Assembly: GCF_025370255.1 (NCBI RefSeq)
Contig: NZ_JAMTCD010000024.1
Location: forward strand, 1 to 58,937
DNA: 58,937 bases
Reading direction: 5' to 3'
DNA from: Shewanella holmiensis
GTDB lineage: Bacteria; Pseudomonadota; Gammaproteobacteria; Enterobacterales; Shewanellaceae
Positions 1 through 7,446 of the stretch are shown piece by piece. Within the stretch, counting starts at the first letter, position 1; every line of letters begins with the position of its first letter. The position numbers and the translations under genes are program-made. The notes beneath the pieces were generated by a model that worked only from the letters and a program-made list of their open reading frames with translations, was not told where the DNA came from and did not search any database.

Positions 1-5
1 AAGCC

Positions 6-590
6 TTAGTTGCCTAAGTTTAAGGCCTCAGGGTTTGGCTTTATCCTGCTTGAATTATAATTTTTAGTTTGTGGTGGTTTTTTATCTTTATCAACGGCTT
101 TTGCAAAGTAACTAATGCGATATATAACATCATTTATCGTATCATCATCATCCCTATGACACATATAAAAACAGTTATCCGGCCTACGAAAACCACCACT
201 CATTTCACCCCAGATAGATTCTAATATTGCATTTAATTTGATTGGGTAATTTACTTTTTTACCATCGATGAATAGCACAAAATGATAATGTTGGGCTTCT
301 GCAATCTTTTGCTCTCTTACCCAAGAATAACCTATGTGCTTAACTCTATACTTTGAGGATAGCTGTTTAATTGCCCGCCTGATAAATTTGGTTATTCTCT
401 TATTATCTGGAGTATATAGCTTCTGATGTAAATCAAACCTCACCACTAAAAGCCGTGCATGGTAGCTATGCATATTGAATAATTGTTCGTACATTGATTT
501 TAACATTGGTGTGTAGCAGCCAGAGGGCGAACTGTTGATTTGCCAGAAGCAGCCTTGATACTCGTAGTATTTGGATTTGGTAATGTACAT
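6..590 (-). CDS. Inovirus Gp2-like (YagK/YfjJ C-terminal domain) island protein
   Basis: This resembles the inovirus Gp2 / YagK-YfjJ family, found in P4-like islands and cryptic prophages and suspected of a role in element replication. The centre holds an H-Y-H tripeptide on a hydrophobic strand (AQHYHFVLFIDG), like the HUH motif of rolling-circle initiators, followed by a W-G segment and a conserved-looking YFAKA stretch near the C-terminus. I place the start at the ATG at 590 (MYITKSKYYEY); the open frame runs upstream to 668, but those extra residues look unlike the family. The gene reads leftward, as do the other island genes, and its stop lies 6 bases from the window edge. Family assignment is fairly good. 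The replication role is inference. Confidence 0.7.
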   Translation of the reverse strand: MYITKSKYYEYQGCFWQINSSPSGCYTPMLKSMYEQLFNMHSYHARLLVVRFDLHQKLYTPDNKRITKFIRRAIKQLSSKYRVKHIGYSWVREQKIAEAQHYHFVLFIDGKKVNYPIKLNAILESIWGEMSGGFRRPDNCFYMCHRDDDDTINDVIYRISYFAKAVDKDKKPPQTKNYNSSRIKPNPEALNLGN

Positions 591-850
591 ATCTACCGAC
601 TTCAAAAAATGAAAGCAGGTAAGAAAGGTAATAGATAAGATATTATCAATATCCCCCATAAACACCATTTGCTTTGCTGCACGAAGTAAGCGCCGCGTAA
701 AGCTTTTAGCAATATGTGTTTTAAAAAAGTAGGGGTAAAAAACCTATAGCTGTTGTACGAAATCATCTGAAATATTCCATTAACTTGTATCTTGATACGG
801 TAATGTCACGCAAGTACTGCACATAACATCGGTGTAATTGCTATGGAAAG

Positions 851-873
851 CCGGCACCATGGTTATGGTGCCG
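851..873. terminator. Hairpin after the alpA-like gene
   Basis: A perfect 9-bp stem, CGGCACCAT / ATGGTGCCG, with a 4-base loop lies just past the stop of the leftward alpA-like gene. There is no clear T-run on either side, so it is only a possible terminator or RNA-stabilising hairpin. Confidence 0.45.
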
Positions 874-881
874 ATATTGAT

Positions 882-1064
882 TTAGGCGTCACGAGCGGCG
901 ATGCGTTCGTTTATCCAATCTTGAATTTCGTGTTCGAGCCAGCCAACGGCTCTCTGCCCTAAAATGATAGGTTTTGGGAATTGCTTTTTAGCTATGTAGT
1001 CGTAAACGGTTGATCTAGCTAAACCGGTTAAGCGCATTACTTCTTTCAATCTTAGTACTTTCAT
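882..1064 (-). CDS. alpA: AlpA-family DNA-binding regulator / excisionase
   Basis: A 60-residue protein with the AlpA/MerR-like winged helix-turn-helix: MKVLRLKEVMRLTGLARSTV, then a recognition helix, then FPKPIILGQRAVGWLEHEI with the conserved tryptophan. Family members activate integrase expression or act as excisionases in P4-like islands and cryptic prophages. The start is the ATG at 1064, preceded by GGGGAACACC (Shine-Dalgarno GGGGA). The frame is open for 28 more codons upstream, but those residues do not belong to the fold. It lies two genes from the integrase on the same strand, which supports a role in controlling excision of this island. Confidence 0.85.
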   Translation of the reverse strand: MKVLRLKEVMRLTGLARSTVYDYIAKKQFPKPIILGQRAVGWLEHEIQDWINERIAARDA

Positions 1065-1250
1065 GGTGTTCCCCGTACATATTAAGTTTTGTGTGGACGG
1101 GGCAAGATTAAAAGTTAAATTCTTAATAAAATAGCTAGCACTACCCATATAAGACCTTTTGTTATAAAATAATTATTTAATTACATGGGCTTATGCTTTT
1201 TGTGAGATTGAGTGCGCTAAAATGGTGATCCCTTTTTTAAAATGGATCAC

Positions 1251-1925
1251 CTAATTATTTTCTATGCCATTGCCTTTTTTATTCCAGTTGCTTACCTTTG
1301 CTATCCTATCTAGTGTTGCTTTGCTTAATTTTGGCGATATTTTTTCAATTTGAGTCGAAATTAGTTTTAGGTAACTTTTACTTCCTTCGCTATTTCGGAT
1401 AAGAAGTGAAGCTTGATACCATGCATTAATTGCAATTTTTAGCTCTTCTGCTTGATGCTGATGTTCACCTTTGAGTAACAATGCTAATTCAGATATTAAG
1501 TCATTATGAGGTTCAAATGACTGGAGTTCAGAATTAGGGTTAGGGGAATCACTAAACAGAAATGAAGGCCTTAGATTATGCTTTAAACACCAATTTTTGA
1601 TTTCATCTAGTCCAATTTTAGTATTTTTAGTATCTATAGGAAATGGTGGAAATTGCTCCAAAGGGTCGTCTGAAATTGTGTGTATGACACTTCGATTACT
1701 TACAAAGTTATCGATAGGTTCGAATAAAAAAACAGAATCATTCTTTGTCCTAAGTTGAAGATCTTCTACATGGTCACATAAAATTTCAAGATATTGTTTG
1801 GCCTCTTCCCATCCACTCCAATTCCCACTTTCGGCCCTGTGTACTGAACCTATATCGTAAAATGACATATCGGCTAAATTTAATGCTATTTCATCTAATG
1901 AAAAAAATAATTTGGTAAGCGCCAC
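1251..1925 (-). CDS. Unknown island protein between integrase and AlpA
   Basis: A 224-residue protein that I cannot assign to a function. It starts at a GTG (1925) with a good GGGAG ribosome site 9-13 bases upstream. The sequence is acidic and mainly helical, with no signal peptide or membrane segment. The C-terminal third (from about residue 150: KGEHQHQAEELKIAINAWYQ, ending in KVSNWNKKG) resembles hypothetical proteins I recall from other gammaproteobacterial islands. It sits directly downstream of the integrase, a usual cargo position. Its base composition is more AT-rich than the core genes to the right. Defence or regulatory cargo is possible but unsupported. Confidence 0.6.
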   Translation of the reverse strand: MALTKLFFSLDEIALNLADMSFYDIGSVHRAESGNWSGWEEAKQYLEILCDHVEDLQLRTKNDSVFLFEPIDNFVSNRSVIHTISDDPLEQFPPFPIDTKNTKIGLDEIKNWCLKHNLRPSFLFSDSPNPNSELQSFEPHNDLISELALLLKGEHQHQAEELKIAINAWYQASLLIRNSEGSKSYLKLISTQIEKISPKLSKATLDRIAKVSNWNKKGNGIENN

Positions 1926-1978
1926 AATCTAAACTCCCTGTAGTAATATTGTTTATACAATTAATCAAAATTTTATCG

Positions 1979-3226
1979 CTATTCTCCTACGACTTTTAAG
2001 TGTTTTAAGTTATTAGCCAAACTAAAATTACCGCTTGATGCATCCATGATGTACTCACTCCACCAACTCATCATTACTCTACGGCGCTGTAGATAATCGG
2101 TTCTGTTATAAGCACTACGTATTTGATTTTTGTCGATATGTGCTAATGCTGTTTCGATAAGGTCAGCATCAAAACCTTGTTCGTTGAGAGTCGTACTAGC
2201 AAGCGAACGAAGACCATGCGCTGTGGTGCGACCTTTTAAACCCATGCGATTTAATGCTGCATTTGCTGTTTGTACATTACAGTGTGTTTTAGGGTTTCTA
2301 TCTGCAGGGAAAATATATTCTCTGTGCCCAGTAAGGGGCTTAATTGCTTCGAGTAGTGCAATCGTTTGGTCGGTTAGGGGAATAACATGATCACGGCGCA
2401 TTTTCATTTTTTCTGCTGGGATCAACCATAACCGGTCATCAAAATTAATTTCATCCCATCGCGCTGCTGCAGCTTCATTTGGCCGAGTCATGGTATGTAA
2501 TTGCCATTCAATTAAAAAGCGGGTGACTTTTTTGATACTGGCGTTAGCGATTGCCTGCATTAATTCAGATAGTTCGTTTGGTTTTAGTGCCGCAAGGTGT
2601 TCTTTACGTGGTTTTTTAAATACCGACTTAATGCCAGATATTGGGTTTGCATGAATAAGGCCGGTATTAACCGCATATATCATCACCTCGTTAATGCGTT
2701 GGCTTAATCGCTTAACTGTTTCAAGACTTCCTTTTGCTTCAACTGGTCGGAGTATTTTTATCACCATTGGCGCAGTCATTTGGCTTATTGGTGTTTTGCC
2801 TAATGCTGGCAGTAGATGAAGTTTAAAAGATCGCCACGTTGAATCAGCATGATTTTTAGTAATCGATTCTTTCTTGGTTTCGAACCACTGTATGGCTACT
2901 TTTTCGAAAGTATGTTCTGTGAGCGCAGCTTTTGCTGCTAGTTGTTCAGCTTTATGTTGTTTGGGGTCGATATCTAGTGCTACGAGCGTTCTTGCTTCTT
3001 GGGATAGCTTTCGTGCATCAGCAAGTGATATATCAGGATATGCACCAATGCTCAAATTCTGTCTTTTCTTGGTGATAGGATTCACGTAGTTAAGAAGCCA
3101 AAGCTTAGACCCGTGAGGTTTTACCCTTAACTGTAAACCAGCACCATCTGCCAGGTTATATTCTTTGTCTTTTGCTTTAGCATTTTTGATTTCTGTTTCT
3201 GAAAGGGGCTTTGCGAGTCTTGCCAT
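1979..3226 (-). CDS. intA: P4-type tyrosine integrase (ssrA-targeting)
   Basis: A 415-residue tyrosine recombinase with the N-terminal DUF4102 arm-DNA-binding domain (about residues 1-90), a SAM-like core-binding domain (about 100-200) and a C-terminal catalytic domain. Catalytic residues are visible: Arg in HTMTRPNEAAAARW, the HGLRS box, His in ALAHIDK and the nucleophile Tyr in SAYNRTDYLQRRR. Enzymes of this class insert P4-like islands at the 3' ends of tRNA or tmRNA genes. Here the start codon is 278 bases from the 3' end of ssrA, and both genes read leftward, which fits integration into ssrA. Repeats matching arm-type sites fill the gap. The gene looks intact. Confidence 0.95.
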   Translation of the reverse strand: MARLAKPLSETEIKNAKAKDKEYNLADGAGLQLRVKPHGSKLWLLNYVNPITKKRQNLSIGAYPDISLADARKLSQEARTLVALDIDPKQHKAEQLAAKAALTEHTFEKVAIQWFETKKESITKNHADSTWRSFKLHLLPALGKTPISQMTAPMVIKILRPVEAKGSLETVKRLSQRINEVMIYAVNTGLIHANPISGIKSVFKKPRKEHLAALKPNELSELMQAIANASIKKVTRFLIEWQLHTMTRPNEAAAARWDEINFDDRLWLIPAEKMKMRRDHVIPLTDQTIALLEAIKPLTGHREYIFPADRNPKTHCNVQTANAALNRMGLKGRTTAHGLRSLASTTLNEQGFDADLIETALAHIDKNQIRSAYNRTDYLQRRRVMMSWWSEYIMDASSGNFSLANNLKHLKVVGE

Positions 3227-3382
3227 AGTAACACCATCCTTAGTAACACTGACCTGAGTGATTAAAGCGATGTTACTAATAAATGTAAACCTATAAATTA
3301 TTGACAGTTATAGGCCTAAATTATGGTTTTAGTAACATCGAAACGGCTATGTATTTACCGATGTTACTTCCGATGTTACTAA
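3226..3382. repeat. Repeated TTAGTAACATCG-type motifs (candidate integrase arm sites)
   Basis: Between the integrase start and ssrA the core motif TAGTAAC(A) recurs in both orientations. Copies are at 3226-3232 and 3241-3247 (TAGTAACA, tandem, overlapping the integrase start), 3268-3279 (CGATGTTACTAA), 3329-3340 (TTAGTAACATCG), 3359-3368 (CGATGTTACT) and 3371-3382 (CGATGTTACTAA). Spacing and position fit arm-type binding sites of the DUF4102 integrase, or operators by which it represses its own gene. Function is inferred from position only. Confidence 0.6.
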
Positions 3383-3464
3383 AAGTTTTGGTTTCTAACA
3401 AACGTTATTGTACATAAATGGAGCTGATTTATGCTTAAGTCATTGATTTTAGTGTTTTGCAGAC

Positions 3465-3491
3465 AGAAAAAAAGACGTCCTAAGACGTCTT
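3465..3491 (-). terminator. ssrA terminator
   Basis: An 8-bp stem AAGACGTC / GACGTCTT with a CTAA loop (3472-3491). On the leftward strand it is followed by a run of Ts, 13 bases after the encoded CCA end of ssrA. This is a typical intrinsic terminator. It lies on the island side of the gene's 3' end, so the island or its attachment region supplies it. Confidence 0.8.
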
Positions 3492-3503
3492 CGTTTCTTT
3501 AAT

Positions 3504-3859
3504 TGGTGGAGGCGGCGGGACTTGAACCCGCGTCCAGAAAGCCTACATCCTCGGCACTACATGTTTAGTCTCTCTTTTATTTAACCAATTAGTCTCCGAA
3601 AGACAGGATGCTACTTGGTGAGTCCGGTACTGTTTCGCGGTTCACCCCCGGACGGAGTTCCCTCGCTAGCACACTGTAATATGACCATCAAAATCCACTG
3701 CCCACGTGCGAAACGTGTGGTTGATGGCTAGCTAGCCTAAGCTGCTAGAGAGTAGTTAGAGTCGTTTGCAACTATAACGGTGCGGCTTTTTACGAGGCCA
3801 ACCGCCCCTCGACATGCTCCTTGGGTTTCGTGAATCCTGTCGAATCCAGAATCGCCCCC
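3504..3859 (-). ncRNA. ssrA: tmRNA (transfer-messenger RNA)
   Basis: This RNA rescues stalled ribosomes by trans-translation with SmpB. The 5' end GGGGGCGATTCTGGATTCGA and the 3' end (TCCCGCCGCCTCCACCA) form the alanine-tRNA-like acceptor stem, with the T-arm GGGACTTGAACCCGCG complement visible at 3518-3533. The tag reading frame starts at the GCA resume codon (3769-3767) and ends at TAG (3739-3737), encoding ANDSNYSLAA. The length is 356 nt, near the usual size. The smpB gene lies just upstream on the same strand. An integrase-bearing island abuts the 3' end, which is intact including CCA. Confidence 0.97.
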
Positions 3860-3930
3860 AATTAGTAATAGTGTAACGTGTTGTTTGGCGAATACCTAGC
3901 GACGATTAACAAAATATCATCGTTTGGTTA

Positions 3931-4428
3931 TTATCCGTTCAGTCGGTCTTTTTTCATGACTCGAGACTGCTCAACTTTCCATTCACGTTCTTTGGTATCT
4001 TCACGTTTATCGTGATCTTTTTTACCTTTACCTAAACCAATCTCTACTTTCACCCACGCACCTTTGCGCCAGTACATAGATAGTGGGATTAAGGTATAGC
4101 CTTGACGTTCAATTAAGCCAGCAAGTTTATCAATCTCGCTACGTTTTAAGAGTAGCTTTTTGGTTCTGATAGGGTCACATACCACATGTGTTGAAGCTGT
4201 ATTTAAGGGTTGAATAGTACAACCGTGCATAAATGCTTCATCATTTTTGATGTAGACATAACAATCAGATAGGTTAACTTTACCCATACGAATGGATTTT
4301 ACTTCCCATCCCATTAACTCTAAACCCGCTTCGATTTTGTCTTCAATACGGTATTCAAAAGTGGCCCGTTTATTACGTGCTATTGTTGCAGGGGCATTTT
4401 TTGCTGATTTTGAATTCTTTTTTACCAT
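3931..4428 (-). CDS. smpB: SsrA-binding protein SmpB
   Basis: SmpB binds the tRNA-like part of tmRNA and brings it into the A site of stalled ribosomes. The 165-residue protein has the beta-barrel core ([37 protein letters not shown]) and the basic C-terminal tail ([15 protein letters not shown]) that enters the mRNA channel. The length fits the family. The stop is 71 bases from the 5' end of ssrA on the same strand, so the two partners are adjacent. It is divergent from ratA, with a 217-bp gap between them. Confidence 0.97.
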   Translation of the reverse strand: MVKKNSKSAKNAPATIARNKRATFEYRIEDKIEAGLELMGWEVKSIRMGKVNLSDCYVYIKNDEAFMHGCTIQPLNTASTHVVCDPIRTKKLLLKRSEIDKLAGLIERQGYTLIPLSMYWRKGAWVKVEIGLGKGKKDHDKREDTKEREWKVEQSRVMKKDRLNG

Positions 4429-4645
4429 GCTTATTTACCATCTAGGCGTTATATCGCCTGCAATTTGCCCATTTGAAAAGCGCTATTTATAAGGCTTACC
4501 TTATAACAGATATGGGGGAGAGTATTAATAATTCAACGATTATACCTAAATTATTGGTTTGTGTACGTCTATGTTATGCCGCAACAGATGCCTTTTTTAT
4601 TTATCGTGATAAAATCTAATCATTATGTCGTAAAAGTGAGTACGA

Positions 4646-5083
4646 ATGCCTAAAATTTCCAAAAGTGTATTGGTACGCTTTAGTGCCATGCAAATGTATG
4701 AATTAGTCAATGACGTTGAATCTTACCATGCTTTTTTACCTGGTTGTGTTGGTGGGAAAGTACTTGAATTTGATGGTAAAACTATGGTTGCATCGGTTGA
4801 TGTTAGCAAGGCTGGTATCAAAAAGACTTTTACCACACGTAATCAAGTTGAAGCTGGTAAGCGTATTGCTTTGGCATTAGAAAACGGGCCGTTTAAACGT
4901 TTGAATGGTTTATGGGTTTTTACCGAGTTGACGGACGATGCCTGTAAAGTTGAGTTTGATTTAGATTTTGAGTTTTCAAATCCACTCTCTGATTTGGCTT
5001 TTGGACGAGTATTTAAACAATTAATGTCGTCTATGGTGACAGCATTTACTGAAAGAGCAAAGGTGATTTATCGTGACAACTGA
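4646..5083 (+). CDS. ratA: RatA-family START/coenzyme Q-binding domain protein
   Basis: A 145-residue protein of the polyketide cyclase/START superfamily. Motifs include the N-terminal MPKISKSVLVRFSAMQMYELV, the VNDVESYHAFLPGC segment and the C-terminal FGRVFKQLMSSMVTAFTERA helix. In E. coli RatA was reported as an inhibitor of ribosome subunit association; homologues such as yeast Coq10 bind coenzyme Q, so the physiological role is debated. Its stop overlaps the next gene by 11 bases, indicating translational coupling with the RnfH-like protein. The ssrA-smpB-ratA-rnfH-bamE neighbourhood is conserved in enteric and Shewanella genomes. Confidence 0.93.
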   Translation: MPKISKSVLVRFSAMQMYELVNDVESYHAFLPGCVGGKVLEFDGKTMVASVDVSKAGIKKTFTTRNQVEAGKRIALALENGPFKRLNGLWVFTELTDDACKVEFDLDFEFSNPLSDLAFGRVFKQLMSSMVTAFTERAKVIYRDN

Positions 5084-5408
5084 ACAAGAGCCTTTTGCGG
5101 TTGATGTTATTTATGCTTTACCTAAACAGCAAAAAATTATTAGTGTGATGGTAAAGCCTGGTTGTACTTTTATTGAGGCTGTTAAGCAAAGTGATATTTG
5201 TGCTTTTTTTCCGCAAATTGATTTAGCAACGGTTAAGCTGGGCGTGTTTAGCCGACAAGCTAAGCATGATGAAGTACTTTTGCCTGGACAAAGGGTCGAA
5301 ATTTATCGTCCTCTCATTGCCGATCCAAAAGATGTACGTCGTAAACGAGCAGAAAAAGCTAAAGATGAAGGGCGAATTAATAAAATTACTGGGGCTAAGG
5401 TTAGCTAA
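5073..5408 (+). CDS. rnfH: RnfH-family ubiquitin-like protein (RatB)
   Basis: A 111-residue protein of the RnfH/RatB family with a beta-grasp (ubiquitin/ThiS-like) fold. Family features are an initial VDVIYALPKQQKIISV strand pair, then LGVFSRQAKHDEVLLPGQRVEIYRPL, and a basic tail (DPKDVRRKRAEKAKDEGR). Its cellular function is unsettled. It was named from an association with the Rnf electron-transport operon in some bacteria, and RatB is its name where it follows ratA. The start overlaps the end of ratA by 11 bases. No clear terminator follows it. Confidence 0.93.
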   Translation: MTTEQEPFAVDVIYALPKQQKIISVMVKPGCTFIEAVKQSDICAFFPQIDLATVKLGVFSRQAKHDEVLLPGQRVEIYRPLIADPKDVRRKRAEKAKDEGRINKITGAKVS

Positions 5409-5757
5409 CTAGCCTTAGTTGGGGTTAGGTATAGGGCAGTATAACTGCAACGTATTCGTTTAAATTAAAACACGTTTAGCGCTAGCAAAACTTAACTGTT
5501 ACTAAGTAAGTTGTTGATAAAATATGTTAGTTGATCTTAACTCTGATTAAGAGATTTGCTCACTCATCAATGTTATTCAATAAATATATACGCTACCTCT
5601 TCAGCCGGAGAGCTTTAGTGATAACAAGGCGAGTTTACCCGTCATTCGTCGGTCTATTGCAAGTTAATCTAACATAGTTAGTGTTGAACGTCGGCGCTGA
5701 AGATTGATTTATTCACCCGTTTCAAGCTATGCGAATATGAGCACAATTCTTGTGTAC
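5409..5757. other. Gene-free gap containing a small inverted-repeat element
   Basis: No convincing open frame lies between rnfH and the bamE terminator. The middle holds a 104-bp segment bounded by CTTCAGC (5599-5605) and GCTGAAG (5696-5702), described separately. The rest is AT-rich spacer. Confidence 0.6.
5599..5702. repeat. Possible MITE-like intergenic repeat
   Basis: The segment is bounded by the inverted pair CTTCAGC / GCTGAAG and contains GATAACAAGGCGA (5620-5632). A near match, GATAACAAGACGA, recurs in the gap near 10034. The flanking word GAGTTTTGTTCG of that second copy recurs again near 33329. Together this suggests partial copies of one dispersed noncoding repeat. Family identity is not established. 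Confidence 0.4.
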
Positions 5758-5790
5758 AAAAAAGCAGAGCGATTAGGCTCTGCTTTTTAT
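5758..5790. terminator. Bidirectional terminator between rnfH and bamE
   Basis: The stem AAAGCAGAG / CTCTGCTTT (5761-5769 and 5778-5786) has A-runs before it and T-runs after it, so it can stop both the rightward rnfH transcript and the leftward bamE transcript. Confidence 0.85.
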
Positions 5791-5817
5791 TATTTGCTGC
5801 TGAATTAGGTAAATTAT

Positions 5818-6309
5818 TTACTTATCATCAATGTTCGATGTATTTAATCCACGTTCTTCTTCAACAAGTGGCTTTGAATCCGGGCGAGTTTCTGGATTGA
5901 GCGGATCATCTTCTGGCTGGTTAATAGAAGGTAACTTGCTTTGATTCAATGGCGTATTAAATTCTTCACTGAGATCATAATCGCCCTCTACACGGCTGAT
6001 TTTTCCGTCAATAAAGTGGATCACTAATTCTTTGTGGATGATGCTAGCATCACGACCACTTTTAAAGTGATAGACGTAGTACCAAGTGTCATCAGCAAAA
6101 CTGTCACGTAAAACAGGACGGCCTAAAATGTATTCAGTTTGTTCTTTGGTCATCTCAATACGTAACTTATGGACTTCTTGCGACTCCATATAGTTACCTT
6201 GTGGAACATCTGGCTTATAAACTAGCCAATCGAATACGCCACAACCACTTAAAGAGATAGATAATGCTACTGCGCTTAACAGAGTAAGACTTTGTTTTTT
6301 GTTAATCAT
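5818..6309 (-). CDS. bamE: Outer membrane assembly lipoprotein BamE (SmpA/OmlA)
   Basis: BamE is a small lipoprotein of the BAM complex that inserts beta-barrel proteins into the outer membrane. The start at 6309 gives MINKKQSLTLLSAVALSISL followed by a lipobox LSGC with the lipidated Cys. The frame continues 14 codons upstream, but that would spoil the signal peptide. The SmpA/OmlA domain follows: VYKPDVPQGNYM, MTKEQTEYILGRPVLRDSF, WYYVYHF. A Pro/Glu/Asp-rich tail after about residue 120 is longer than in E. coli. It is a single gene, convergent with ratA-rnfH and divergent from the borosin operon. BamB is encoded at 30295-31527. Confidence 0.95.
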   Translation of the reverse strand: MINKKQSLTLLSAVALSISLSGCGVFDWLVYKPDVPQGNYMESQEVHKLRIEMTKEQTEYILGRPVLRDSFADDTWYYVYHFKSGRDASIIHKELVIHFIDGKISRVEGDYDLSEEFNTPLNQSKLPSINQPEDDPLNPETRPDSKPLVEEERGLNTSNIDDK

Positions 6310-6544
6310 TGTCTGTGCTACTTCCCAAATTCTGTCGGCCATCATACCCAAGCAAGCCCTATCCTGACAAGGGGGGATGTGACTTGCAGGTCATTTGATT
6401 CATTTTATGGCTATAAGTTCACGAGTTTAATTGTGATTCTTAGTAATAAAACCATTGGAATCTTTACTCAAATTGTTTAACTTGTGATGTAAGACATATG
6501 TTATTAAGTTCTGCGCTGCAGTATCATTAATTATAAAACTTAGA

Positions 6545-7417
6545 ATGATTTGTGTAATGCGCAATGGCCCCAAGATGAATGAAACTAACCCATTTGAGCA
6601 CGATGATAATAAACCTGTTAAGCATGAGGGACGTTTAATTTGTGTTGGCACAGGGATGCAATTAAGTGGTCAAATAAGTCTGTTAAGTAAAAGCTATATT
6701 GAAATTGCTGATGTAGTGTTTTCTTTAGTTACCGATGGTTTTTCACAGCGCTGGTTAGATTCGTTAAACGATAATGTACAGTCTTTACAGTCTTTTTACG
6801 CAAATGAGGGCGAGTTTAAAAATCGCCGTGAAACCTATGCGCAGATGGTTGATGAGATTTTAGCTCAAGTTCGTTTAGGTAAATTAGTTGTATGTGCCTT
6901 TTATGGCCACCCTGGGGTATTTGCCTGTGTTGCGCATCGAGCAATAGCATTGGCGCGTGGTGAGGGTTTTGAAGCTAGTATGTTACCTGGTATTTCTGCT
7001 GAAGCGTGTTTATGGGCTGATTTAGGCATAGATCCTGGTAATGTGGGACATCAGAGTTTTGAAGCAACGCAATTTTTGCTTTATAACCACATACCTAATA
7101 CTTGTACCCATTTATTACTTTGGCAGATAGCATTAGCGGGGGAGCATACGCTAACTCAATTTTCTACAACGGTGGATAAGCTAAATATACTGGTAGCGCA
7201 TTTAAATCAATGGTATCCCTTAACACACCCCGTTATAATTTATGAAGCGGCGACCTTGCCTTTTCAACAACCAAGGATAGAATCTATTACCCTTGCTCAA
7301 TTACCATATATAAAGCTGAATGCAATTAGTACCTTGATGATACCGCCAGCAAAAGCATTATCACTTAACCATCAAGTATTACAACAATTAGGGATCACTG
7401 CGGCTAATATTGGTTAG
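6545..7417 (+). CDS. sonM: Split-borosin peptide backbone alpha-N-methyltransferase (SonM-like)
   Basis: This is a SAM-dependent methyltransferase of the tetrapyrrole (precorrin) methylase fold that closely resembles SonM of Shewanella oneidensis, which methylates peptide-bond nitrogens of its separate precursor SonA. Visible family blocks are the SAM-loop ICVGTGMQLSGQ (residues 32-43), NRRETYAQMV (93-102) carrying the Arg/Tyr residues expected at the active site, YGHPGVF (120-126), and LPGISAEACLWADLGIDPG (147-165). The precursor gene follows 29 bases after the stop, and a TPR-GGDEF gene follows that. The start is uncertain: 6545, 6557 and 6575 are ATGs without a clear ribosome site, and the family core begins only at residue 31, so an N-terminal extension of about 20-30 residues is present or the true start is downstream. 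Borosin class is strongly supported; product and role are unknown. Confidence 0.9.
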   Translation: MICVMRNGPKMNETNPFEHDDNKPVKHEGRLICVGTGMQLSGQISLLSKSYIEIADVVFSLVTDGFSQRWLDSLNDNVQSLQSFYANEGEFKNRRETYAQMVDEILAQVRLGKLVVCAFYGHPGVFACVAHRAIALARGEGFEASMLPGISAEACLWADLGIDPGNVGHQSFEATQFLLYNHIPNTCTHLLLWQIALAGEHTLTQFSTTVDKLNILVAHLNQWYPLTHPVIIYEAATLPFQQPRIESITLAQLPYIKLNAISTLMIPPAKALSLNHQVLQQLGITAANIG

Positions 7418-7446
7418 CAATAAGCGTGACGTTTTACGGAGATAAT

